A stretch of 64,000 nucleotides of DNA. Source: Palsa-459 sp035937595. Its GTDB lineage: Bacteria; Actinomycetota; Acidimicrobiia; Acidimicrobiales; RAAP-2. The stretch is taken from the NCBI GenBank assembly GCA_035937595.1, contig DASZHS010000051.1, positions 5,847 through 69,846 on the forward strand, in the 5' to 3' direction. Positions 1 through 8,800 of the stretch are shown here, piece after piece. Every line of letters starts with the position of its first letter. Position 1 is the first letter of the stretch. The notes beneath the pieces were generated by a model. The model was not told where the DNA came from. It ran no database searches and saw only the letters and a list, made by a program, of their open reading frames with translations. Both the position numbers and the translations under genes were made by a program.

Positions 1-371
1 AGCCAGTCCGCCGCGGTAGGGAGGCCGAGCTCCTCATAGGTGGGGATCCGGGCCGGGATGATCCGGAGCGCCAGAGAGGTCTCACCCCGCTGGGTGAACA
101 TGGAGCCTCGAAGCCTCGCCTTGTCCTCCCACGAGAAGGAGAAGTCGACGTCCAACTGCTCTTCGAACGTCCGCTCCTGCTCGGGGTTGAGAAGCGGTCG
201 CGTCAGGGCGTCGATCTGGGCCCCGGTGAGTGGCTCCATGCCCTCGATCGGAAGGAGACGGCCGTTCACGCGGATCCGCGGCGGTGAGCCTCCGGACAGC
301 AGCAGGTCGCTTCCCTGTTGATCCCAGAGGATGCGGACCCAGGAATCGATCGATTCGAAGTTCGTTGCCAT
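1..371 (-). CDS. pilT: Type IV pilus retraction ATPase PilT (N-terminal part, cut by window edge)
   Basis: Reading left from an ATG at 371, preceded by GGAGG at good spacing, the frame stays open for 123 codons to the window edge. The visible part is the N-terminal domain of PilT: a GSDLLLSGGSPPRIRVNGRL-type segment (PilT consensus SDLHL..G.PP.IRV.G.L) near residues 20-40, then a DVDFSFS strand, MFTQRG and an ALRIIPARIP segment before LGLP. PilT disassembles the pilus by ATP hydrolysis at the inner-membrane base. The Walker motifs lie outside the window, so catalysis cannot be checked. It lies downstream of the pilin genes in the same orientation but behind a strong hairpin, so it may have its own promoter or depend on read-through. 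Confidence 0.9.
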   Translation of the reverse strand, partial: MATNFESIDSWVRILWDQQGSDLLLSGGSPPRIRVNGRLLPIEGMEPLTGAQIDALTRPLLNPEQERTFEEQLDVDFSFSWEDKARLRGSMFTQRGETSLALRIIPARIPTYEELGLPTAADW

Positions 372-402
372 GTGATCGCGACCTCCAGTTGGTCTGCTCA
401 GT

Positions 403-436
403 GTTGGGGTGCCCGGCCCATGCCGGGCACCCCAAC
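403..436 (-). terminator. Strong hairpin downstream of pilin gene 1
   Basis: A perfect 15-bp inverted repeat (403-417 against 422-436) with a 4-nt loop follows the pilin stop at 478 on the minus strand. The core GGGGTGCCCGGC/GCCGGGCACCCC is also present in the hairpin behind pilin gene 2. There is no clear U-tract, as is common in high-GC actinobacteria. It probably ends or attenuates the pilin transcript before pilT and may stabilise the pilin mRNA 3' end. Confidence 0.8.
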
Positions 437-477
437 CCGTTCACGGAACAGGCACCAGCCTGCTCCGCGTCACTTCG

Positions 478-969
478 TTAACTAAGTGTCTTGCACGCCG
501 ACACCGGGTTGACGGTGGCGTCGTAGGTGTTGCCAGCGTTCGTGCCGGCCGTCGGAGTCACGATCACATCGCCGTTGGTCGTCGGAACGGAGTCGCCGCT
601 CGTGGTGAAGGACGTCGCCGGCGCAACCGTGATGGTGTAGTAGGCAGCGTTGCCAGTCGGCCACGACTGCAGGAACGGCGCCCCCGTCAGCGTGTTGCCG
701 ATGAGGTTGGTCTTCCACTGCGCCGACGTGTACGTCGAGAACGACGTCGGATTCTCGGCCTGCAATGCCGCCACGCCAATGCCGACGGTCTTGGCGTCCG
801 ACTGGCATGCAGCGGTGGTGCTCTGACCGGTCACGCCGCTCAGGGCGAAGACGACGATCGCGGCGAGGATGCCGAGCACGACGATCACGATGAGAAGTTC
901 GATCAACGTGAAGCCGGAGTCGTCGCCCTCAGACCGCCGCTCGTTCAGCTTGCGAATGCGCTCACTCAT
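478..969 (-). CDS. Type IV major-type prepilin 1 (PilA-like)
   Basis: The 163-residue prepilin has a short basic leader, a cleavage site after Gly19 and the class IVa N-terminus FTLIE with Glu5 present. The hydrophobic alpha1 helix follows (about residues 20-45). Two cysteines, one just after the helix (AACQSD) and one in the last seven residues, could form the pilin disulphide. The globular part is Ser/Thr/Asn-rich. The ATG at 969 is chosen because AGGAGAAGG lies upstream and the leader fits; an upstream in-frame start would add 39 non-homologous residues. It is a close paralogue of the pilin at 1330-1836, identical over most of the N-terminal half. Which of the two is the major subunit cannot be told from sequence. 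Confidence 0.93.
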   Translation of the reverse strand: MSERIRKLNERRSEGDDSGFTLIELLIVIVVLGILAAIVVFALSGVTGQSTTAACQSDAKTVGIGVAALQAENPTSFSTYTSAQWKTNLIGNTLTGAPFLQSWPTGNAAYYTITVAPATSFTTSGDSVPTTNGDVIVTPTAGTNAGNTYDATVNPVSACKTLS

Positions 970-998
970 TGTGTGGTTCCTGCCTTCTCCTAGGTGCT

Positions 999-1055
999 CG
1001 TCGACAATCGACAGAGGTATCCGTACCCTCTCGGGATGCGCAATGGTTACCCAAT
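999..1055 (-). promoter_or_regulatory. Conserved 5' leader element of pilin gene 1
   Basis: Upstream of pilin 1 (minus strand) lie, in order: a box reading GTAACCATTGCGCATCCC (within 1026-1055), a small CCC-GAGA-GGG hairpin, and a near-perfect TGTCGA-N3-TCGACG dyad (999-1013), followed by the ribosome site. The same order and near-identical boxes occur before pilin 2. Conservation outside coding DNA implies a shared transcription or mRNA signal. Further upstream a TTGGCGA-N8-CTTGC pair is also shared and may be promoter-linked. No classic -35/-10 could be assigned. Confidence 0.6.
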
Positions 1056-1254
1056 AGGGATTGAAGACGCAAGTGACTGTCGCCAATTAGAGGGGGTATC
1101 GCCAGTATTTTTAATGGTGTGTCGTTGCGTTGTTACGGTATTGAGATTTGTGAGTGTTATCACCTTGACACACTGACACTTGAGGAAAGGACTCGCCGTC
1201 GTGAGCCACATCGGCAGTCATCCGTCGCCACATCGGTGGCACGCCGAACATGCG

Positions 1255-1286
1255 ACGGGGTGCCCGGCAAGAGCCGGGCACCCCGT
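1255..1286 (-). terminator. Strong hairpin downstream of pilin gene 2
   Basis: A perfect 14-bp inverted repeat (1255-1268 against 1273-1286) with an AAGA loop lies 44 bp past the stop of pilin 2. It shares its 12-bp core with the hairpin behind pilin 1, which indicates that gene and terminator were duplicated together. No U-run follows. Confidence 0.78.
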
Positions 1287-1329
1287 GCACCTCGCGGACC
1301 AGGCCGTTGCCTGATCCATTGTCCCTTAG

Positions 1330-1836
1330 CTAGCTAGCAAGCTTCTGGCACGCCGTCACCGGGTTCACGGTGGCGTCGAATGTCTTGCCAGCGTGGGGGC
1401 CAGTAACAGGCGTCACGATCACGTCTCCGTTGGTCGTTGCCACTGCCACTGCATCACCTGTCGTGTTGAAGGACGTAGCGGGTGCGACACTGATCGTGTA
1501 GTACGCCGAGTTCCCCGTCGGCCACGACTGGAGGAACGGCGCCCCCGTCAGCGTGTTGCCGATGAGGTTGGTCTGCCACTGCGCCGAGGTGTACGCCGAG
1601 TACGACGTCGGGTTCTCGGCCTGCAGAGCTGCAACGCCAATGCCGACGGTCTTGGCGTCGGACTGGCACGCTGCAGTGGTGCTCTGACCAGTGACTCCGC
1701 TCAGGGCGAAGACGACGATCGCGGCGAGGATGCCGAGCACGACGATCACGATGAGAAGTTCAATCAACGTGAAGCCGGACTCTTCAGTCTCGCTGGCAGA
1801 CCGCCGCTCGTTCAGCTTGCGGATGGTCTCTTTCAT
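1330..1836 (-). CDS. Type IV major-type prepilin 2 (PilA-like)
   Basis: The 168-residue paralogue of pilin 1 has the leader MKETIRKLNERR and is cleaved after Gly21. The mature N-terminus is FTLIELLIVIVVLGIL with Glu5, and cysteines follow the helix and sit near the C-terminus. Differences from pilin 1 cluster in the last third (VTGPHAGKTF segment) and the leader. The ATG at 1836 has AAGGCAGG upstream. It lies between the minor-pilin operon and pilin 1, all on the minus strand, with its own leader element and terminator, so it looks independently transcribed. Substrate of PilD (23381-24157); polymerised by PilB/PilC. Confidence 0.93.
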   Translation of the reverse strand: MKETIRKLNERRSASETEESGFTLIELLIVIVVLGILAAIVVFALSGVTGQSTTAACQSDAKTVGIGVAALQAENPTSYSAYTSAQWQTNLIGNTLTGAPFLQSWPTGNSAYYTISVAPATSFNTTGDAVAVATTNGDVIVTPVTGPHAGKTFDATVNPVTACQKLAS

Positions 1837-1862
1837 GTTTAGGTCCTGCCTTCGCTAGGTAT

Positions 1863-1920
1863 TGTCGACTCTCGACAGTGATTTCGACCCCTCTATGGGG
1901 ATTCGCAATGGTTACTCAAT
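1863..1920 (-). promoter_or_regulatory. Conserved 5' leader element of pilin gene 2
   Basis: This is the counterpart of the element before pilin 1. GTAACCATTGCGAATCCCC (within 1897-1920) is followed by a CCCC-N5-GGGG hairpin (1888-1900) and a perfect TGTCGA-GAG-TCGACA dyad (1863-1877), then the ribosome site. The remaining stretch 1921-2274 (about 350 bp) holds no supported gene, only upstream promoter DNA and short inverted repeats, and is less GC-rich than its surroundings near 1920-2000. Confidence 0.6.
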
Positions 1921-2126
1921 GACCTTTCTAAAAGCAAGCAATAATCGCCAACTCTCGCCCGATTGCGCAGGTTTGTTGCGGCTTTGTGGGTGCGTTGTTT
2001 GTCTGTTGTGACTGCCAAATACCCTCTCCGCATGCATCCGTTTGGAGGCGAGCGACGGGGTGGCCAATATCGCTGGGCGCCCTCTTGGAATCGTCGCCTA
2101 CCTGGTAGGGCATCAATGCGACCCCG

Positions 2127-2146
2127 TGTGCCTCAGGGGAGGCGCA
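2127..2146 (-). terminator. Possible terminator of the pilB-pilX operon
   Basis: An 8-bp stem (one G-T pair) with a 4-nt loop lies about 130 bp beyond the PilX-like stop on the minus strand. A second dyad, CCTACC-T-GGTAGG, lies at 2097-2109. There is no U-tract, so this is a weak prediction. Confidence 0.3.
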
Positions 2147-2274
2147 GAGTCTCGACTGGACGTCACGTGCGGCCGCAACTGGCAATGACGTGAATCGGCC
2201 GACGGTTGGCGCAAGCTGACCGTGGATCCACAGCGAGCCCTGCGGCGATGCCGAGCGCTCGAGCGAGGAGCCGC

Positions 2275-2859
2275 TTACGCCCAGATCCAGCTGTCGACCG
2301 TCATCCCCTGGCCGCACCAGTTCCAGTCGGTGCAAGGTCCATCGACGGCGGCCGCCCCACCGGGCGGGTAGTCGTCGTAGGTGACGACGGCCTGGAGGTA
2401 TGGGCTGGCGGCGCAGCTGGTCGCGGACACCGAGCTCTGGCACGTGGAGAACGTGACGACGCGGGTGTTGCCGCTCGTCGGGTTCCACACCGTGCTGCAC
2501 CAGACGTTCATCGAGTAGCCGTCGATGTTCGCCACACCCGACGTGGCTCCGACCCCCCAGCAGGCCGTCGGCGGGCTCGCATTCACGGTCGTGGACAGCA
2601 TCGGGGCGTACCGGATGTTCTGCATGCCCAGCTCCGTCGTGCTCCGTGCCGCGTCCTGGAGCTGGCGCACCGAGGAGAACTTGCCGACCGTGTGCAGGTT
2701 CGTGGAGGACCAGCCCGCAAGGGCGAGCACGGTGATGCTGACGGCGGTCAGATAGATGAGGGCGAGGATGAGCACGCTGCCGTCCTCCCGGGTGCCGAGG
2801 GCACGAGACCTGCCCTGGCGACGGGTGGCTCCCCCACGCATCGTCGGATCTGGTCGCAT
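2275..2859 (-). CDS. PilX/GspK-like minor pilin lacking Glu5
   Basis: The 194-residue protein has a basic leader and a Gly27-Ser28 junction followed by a long hydrophobic helix (VLILALIYLTAVSITVLALAG). The fifth residue after the predicted cleavage is Leu, not Glu. Known Glu5-less subunits are the GspK/PilX-type tip pseudopilins, so a tip or initiation role is inferred. The C-terminal half holds seven cysteines and many aromatic residues. Start 2859 is preferred because AGAGGAGG sits 6 nt upstream; an ATG at 2877 is possible but has no ribosome site. It is the last gene of the pilB-pilC-prepilin operon, 20 bp after the giant repeat protein. Confidence 0.75.
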   Translation of the reverse strand: MRPDPTMRGGATRRQGRSRALGTREDGSVLILALIYLTAVSITVLALAGWSSTNLHTVGKFSSVRQLQDAARSTTELGMQNIRYAPMLSTTVNASPPTACWGVGATSGVANIDGYSMNVWCSTVWNPTSGNTRVVTFSTCQSSVSATSCAASPYLQAVVTYDDYPPGGAAAVDGPCTDWNWCGQGMTVDSWIWA

Positions 2860-2879
2860 TCGTCCTCCTCTCGTCATCG

Positions 2880-5800
2880 CTAGCTGGCCGGTGCCGAGCT
2901 CGGTGGCGACGACGTGGCCTGCAGGTACGCGGTCGACGGCGCGACCGCGGTGATCTCGGCGTAGTAGGTGGTCCCCGACACCAGCCCGGTGACCGTGCCG
3001 CCGGAGCTGAAGTTGGTGACCGTGACGCAGCCGGTCGTCATCGCCGCGTTGGTGCACGCAATCGCGGTGTAGCTGGCTGGCGCCGTGCCCGTGGAGGCGG
3101 TGAAGCTGACGTTCAGTCGGCCGTGGGCGTTGCCGGTCGACGCCGTGACGCTCGTCGGGGGGCTCAGCTGGCTGGTGTCGGCGTGCGGGCCGGCGACGGT
3201 GGACGCCGGGGACACGAGGTAGCCGCTCGAGGCGGTCGCGGTCACCGTCGCCCAGTAGTTGGTGCCCGCGGATCCGACGGTGTAGGCGAGGCCGGCCAGG
3301 TTGGCGCCCGAGGTGATCGCACCGCTCACGCAGCCCGTCGTCATAGCGGCGTTGGTGCACGCCGTGGCCGTGTACACCTGGCCGCCGGGGGCGTTCCCCG
3401 GGGCGGTGAAGGTGATCGCCACCGAACCCGCCACCGAGCCGTAGTTGAGCGCCACGCTCGAGGGCGCGGTCAGCTGCACCGTCGCGAGCGTGGCCGCGGA
3501 GACCGCGGTGGTCGCCGACACGTAGCCCGCCGGCGGCACGGCCGTGATCGTCACGTAGTAGTTCGTCCCCGCGGTGAGCCCCGTGAGCTGGGCGCCCGAC
3601 ACGTAGCTCGTCTTGGTCACACAGCCCGTCGTCATGCCGGGGTTGGTGCAGGCGATCGCGGTGTAGCTGGCCGGCGCGACCCCGGTGGAGGCCGTGAAGG
3701 TGGCCGTGATCGCGCCGGCGGTCGTCGTGGACGGGGCCGTCGCGAGCCCGGTCGGCGCGTTGAGCTGGCTGGTCGCGGCCTGCGGCCCCGCGACGGACGA
3801 CGCCGCGGACACCAGGTACCCGCTCGACGCCGCCGCGGTGACGGTCACGTAGTAGCTCGTACCGGCAGCGCCCTGCGCGTACGCGAGGCCCGTCAGGTTG
3901 CCGCCCGAGGTGATCGAGCCGCTCACGCACCCGGTCGTCATGGCCAGGTTGGTGCAGGCGGTGGCGGTGTAGAGCTGGCCGCCTGGGGCGTTCGAGGAGC
4001 CGGTGAACGTGACGGCGATCGAGCCGGCGACCGTGCCGTAGGCGAGGGAGACGGCGGTCGGCGAGGTCAGCTGGACCGTGGCGAGGGTGGCGGAGGAGAC
4101 CGCCGTGGTGGCGGACACGTAACCCGCCGGCGGCACCGCGGTGATCGTCACGTAGTAGTTCGTCCCGGCCGTGAGCCCCGTCAGCTGGGTGCCCGAGACG
4201 TAGCTCGTCTTGGTCACGCACCCCGTCGTCATGGCCGCGTTCGTGCAGGCGAGCGCCGTGTAGCTCGTCGGCGCGGTACCCGTTGAGGCGGTGAACGTGG
4301 CGGTGATCGCGCCGGCGGTCGTCGTCGACGGCGCCGTCGCAAGCCCGGTCGGCGCGTTCACCTGACTCATCTCGGCCTGGGGCCCTGCGACGCTCGACGG
4401 CGAAGAGGCGAGGTAGCCGCTCGACGCGCTCGCGGTGACGGTCACGTAGTAGGCCGTGCCCGCCGACCCCTGCGTGTACGCGAGGCCGGTGAGGTTGCCG
4501 CCCGAGGTGATCGCCCCGGTGACGCAGCCCGTCGTCATCCCGGCGTTGGTGCACGCGGTCGCCGTGTACGACTGGCCGCCGGGGGCGTTCGAGGACCCGG
4601 TGAACGTGACGGCGACCGAGCCGGCCACCGTGCCCAAGGCGAGCGAGACGGCGGTCGGCGCGTTCAGCTGGATCGTGGCGAGCGTCGGTCCGACGGCGGA
4701 CGTCGTGACGGGGAGGTACCCCGACGACGCGACGGCGGTGAGGGTCACGTAGTAGTTCGTCCCCGCGCTGAGCCCGGTGAGCTGGGCGCCCGACGCGTAG
4801 TTCGTCTGCGTCACGCAGCCAGTCGTCATGCCGACGTTCGTGCAGGCCGTCGCCGTGTAGGACTGTCCACCCGGTGCGTTCGCCGAGCCGGTGTAGGTGA
4901 TCGTCAGCGCACCGGCCGTGGTCGCCGACGGAGCGACGCTGTTGATCGTCGGCGTGGCGAGCTGCACGGTCGCGAGCGTCGGCCCGAACGCGCTCGAGGT
5001 CGAGGCGAGGTACCCGCTCGAGGCGACGGCGGTGATCGTGGCCCAGTAGTTCGTCCCCGGCGTCAGGCCCGTGACGGGCGTGCCCGAGGCGTAGCTGGCC
5101 TGGGTGACGCACCCCGTCGTCATCGCGGCGTTCGTGCAGGCGGTCGCCGTGTAGCTCTGGCCACCGGGCGCGTTCGCCGCGCCGGTGAAGTTGATCGTGA
5201 GCTGCCCGGCGGTCGTCGAGGACGGCGACACGCTCGTGATGGTCGCGGCGGCGAGCTGCGTCGTAGCGGGCGTCGCGCTCGCCGAGACGGCCGAGGTTGC
5301 TGACACGAAGCCCGCGGGTGGCACCGCGATGATCTCGACGTAGTAGCTCGTGCCCTGGGTCAGCCCCGTGAGCTGGGCACCCGAGGTGTAGCTCGTCTGG
5401 GTGACGCACCCCGTCGTCATGGCGGCGTTGGTGCAGACGGTCGCCGTGTAGCTCGCCGGGGCGACGCCGCTCGACGCGGTGAAGGTGGACGTGATCGCGC
5501 CCGCGGTCGTGGTGGACGGCGCGCCGGTCGGCGTGCCCGGTGCGTTCACCTGGCTGGTGTCAGCCTGCGGTCCGCCGACGCTCGAGGTCGCCGAGCCGAC
5601 GTACCCGCTCACGGGGTTCGCCGTGGCCGTCACGTAGTAGCTGGTGCCCACCGAGCCCTGGGTGTAGGCGAGTCCCGAGAGCGTCGAGCCGGAGGTGAAC
5701 GAGGCGTTGGTGACGCACCCCGTCGTCATGCCGGCGTTGGTGCAGGCCTTGACCGTGTAGGTCTCGCCGCCGGGCGCGTTCGACGACGTCGACGTGACCG

Positions 5801-8800
5801 TGAGGGAGCCCGCGATCGGCCCGTAGGCGAGGACCGGGGTGCTCGGCGTCGCGAGCTGCGTGGTCGCCGCCGCGGCGCTCGCGGAGACCGCCGAGGTGGC
5901 CGACACGTAGCCGGCCGGCGGGACCGCGGTGATGGTCACGTAGTAGCTCGTGCCCTGGACGAGCCCGGTGAGCTGGGCGCCCGAGGCGTAGTTGGCCTGG
6001 GCGACGCACCCAGCGGTCATGGCCGCGTTGGTGCACGCGGTCGCGGTGTAGCTCGCCGGCGCGACGCCGGTCGACGCGCTGAAGGTGGCCGTGATCGCGC
6101 CCGCGGTCGTCGTCGAGGAGGCCGTCACCGGCGTGCCGGGTGCGTTGACCTGGCTCGTCGCGTTCTGCGGGCCGGCCGTCGAGGACGGGGCCGAGACGAG
6201 GTACCCGCTCGAGCCGTTGGCCGTGACCGTGACGTAGTAGGCGGTGCCCGCCGAACCCTGCACGTAGGCGAGCCCGGTGAGGTTGGCGCCCGAGGCGAGG
6301 TTGGCGTTCGACACGCACCCGGTCGTCATCCCGGCGTTGGTGCAGGCGGTGACCGTGTAGGTCTGGCCGCCCGCCGCGTTCGACGACCCGGTGTAGGAGA
6401 CGGCGATCGAGCCCGCGACGGTCCCGTAGGCGAGGGAGACGCCGGTTGGGGCGGCGAGCTGGGTCGTCGCGGGTGCCGAGCTGGCCGACACCGCCGACGT
6501 GGCCGACACGAAGCCGGCCGGCGGGACCGCGGTGATCGTCACGTAGTAGCTCGTGCCCGGGGTCAGCCCCGTGAGCTGGGTGCCCGAGGCGTAGCTGGCC
6601 TGGGTGACGCAGCCCGTGGTCATGGCGGCATTGGTACAGGCGGTCGCCGTGTAGCTCGCCGGGGCGACGCCGGCCGACGCGGTGAAGGTGGCGGTGATCG
6701 CGCCCGCCGTCGTTAGCGAGGAGGCGACCGTCGGCGTCCCCGGCGCGCCCACCTGGCTCGTGGCGTTCTGCGGGCCGGCCGTCGAGGACGGGGCCGAGAC
6801 CAGGTAGCCGCTCGACGCGTTGGCCGTGACCGTGACGTAGTAGGCGGTGCCTGAAGCGCCCTGGGCGTAGGCGAGCCCGGTGAGGTTGGCGCCCGAGGCG
6901 AGGTTGGCGTTGGTGACGCACCCGGTCGTCATCCCCGCGTTGGTGCAGGCCTTGACCGTGTAGGTCTGGCCGCCCGGCGCGTTCGACGACCCGGTGTAGG
7001 TGACGGCGATCGACCCGGCCACCGTGCCGTAGGCGAGCGAGACGCCCGTCGGTGCAGCGAGCTGGATCGTGGCGAGCGTCGGACCGACCGAGCCGGTCGT
7101 CGCCGCCAGGTAGCCGCTGGAAGCGACCGCGGTGATGGTCACCCAGTAGCTCGAGCCCGCCGTCAGTCCGGTGAGCTGGGCGTTCGAGGTGTAGTTCGCC
7201 TGGGTGACGCAGCCGGTCGTCATGCCTGCGTTGGTGCAGGCCGTCGCCGTGTAGGTCTGGCCGCCGGGCGCGTTGGCCGAGCCGCTGAACGAGATGGTGA
7301 GCGCACCGGCGGTGGTCGCCGACGGCGTGACGCTGTTGATCGTCGGGGTCGCGAGCTGCGTGGTCGCCGCGGCGCTGGCCGAGACCGCCGAGGTGGCCGA
7401 CACGTAGCCCGCCGGCGGGACCGCGGTGACGGTCACGAAGTAGCTCGTGCCCGGCGTCAGCCCGGCGAGCTGGGCGCCCGAGGCGTAGCTGGCCTGGGTG
7501 ACGCACCCGGTGGTCATGGCGGCATTGGTGCAGGCCTTGGCCGTGTAGCTCGCGGGCGCGGTGCCAGCAGAGGCCGTGAACGTGGCCGTGATCGCCCCGG
7601 CGGTGGTGGTGGACGAGGCGGTCACGGGTGTGCCCGGCACCCCGATCTGGCTCGTCGCGTTCTGGGGACCGGCGACCGCCGAGGGTGGCGAGACTGCGTA
7701 GCCGGTCGAGGCGTTGGCCGTGACCGTCACGTAGTAGGCGGTGCCCGGCGCGCCCTGCACGTAGGCGAGCCCGGTGAGGTTGGCGCCCGAGGCGAGGTTG
7801 CCGTTCGAGACGCAGCCCGTGGTCATGCCCGCGTTGGTGCACGCGGTGACCGTGTAGGTCTGGCCGCCAGGGGCGTTCGACGACCCGGTGTAGGTGACGG
7901 CGATCGAACCCGCGACGGTGCCGTAGGCGAGGGAGACGCCGGTCGGGGCGGTGAGCTGGGTCGAGGCGAGCGCCGAGCTGGCCGACACCGCCGAGGTGGC
8001 CGCGATGAAGCCGACCGGCGGGACCGCCGCGACCTGGGCCCAGTAGCTCGAGCCCGGCGTCAGCCCGGTGAGCTGGGCCCCCGAGGTGTAGCTGGCCTGG
8101 GTGACGCAGTTCTGCGTCATCGCGGCGTTGGTGCAGGCGGTTGCCGTGTAGCTCGTCGGGGCGACGCCCGGGGACGCGGTGAAGGTGGCCGTGATCGCCC
8201 CCGCCGTCGTCGTCGACGAGGCGACCACGGGGGTGCCGGGGGTCCCGATCTGGCTGGTGTCGTTGTGCGGACCGCCAACCGCGGAGGTGGCCGACTGCAG
8301 GTACCCACTGGACGGCACCGCCGTCACGGTCACGTAGTAGGCGGTGCCTGCCGAGCCCACCGAGTAGGCGAGGCTGCCGACGTCAGAGCCCGACAGGATC
8401 GGCGCGCTCGTCACGCACCCCGTCGTCATCCCCGCGTTGGTGCAGGCCTTCACCGTGTAGGTCTGGCCGGCCGGCGCGTTCGCCGACGAGGTGGTCACGT
8501 TGATGGAGCCAGCCGTCGCGCCGTAGGCGAGGACCGTCGTCGTGGGCGTGGCGAGCTGGACGGTCGCGAGCACCGGGCCGGTCGCGGAGGTCGTCGCTGC
8601 GAGGTAGCCGTTCGAGGCACCCGCGGTGATCGTGACGTAGTAGGCCGTGCCTGCCCCGAGTCCCGTCAGCTGGCTCCCCGAGACGTAGCCGGGGACCGCG
8701 GTGCAGTTCAGCGTCATCGCGACGTCGGTGCAGGCCGTCGCCGTGTAGATCTGGCCACCGGGGGCGTTCGCCGAGCCCGTGTAGGCGATCGTGATGGCGC

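Noticed and set aside
970..1920. Cyclic di-GMP-I riboswitch before the pilins
   Set aside because: ACCATTGC resembles part of that riboswitch, but the GCAAAGC core, the tetraloop/receptor and the second helix are missing in both leaders.
1026..1990. Sigma-54 promoter before the pilins
   Set aside because: TTGGC and TTGC boxes are present but the GG-to-GC distance is 12, not 10, and no sigma-54 activator is encoded in the window.
1928..2500. Possible gene between pilin 2 and the PilX-like gene (either strand)
   Set aside because: The frames overlap the PilX-like gene or the pilin leader, lack ribosome sites and encode low-complexity sequence.
3123..4286. Long open frame opposite the giant repeat gene (and others at 5560-7842, 8265-9785, 9589-13326 in other frames)
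   Set aside because: They mirror the repeat period, are extremely Arg/Gly/His-rich, and exist because the high GC at third positions removes stops. The in-register prepilin frame explains the DNA.
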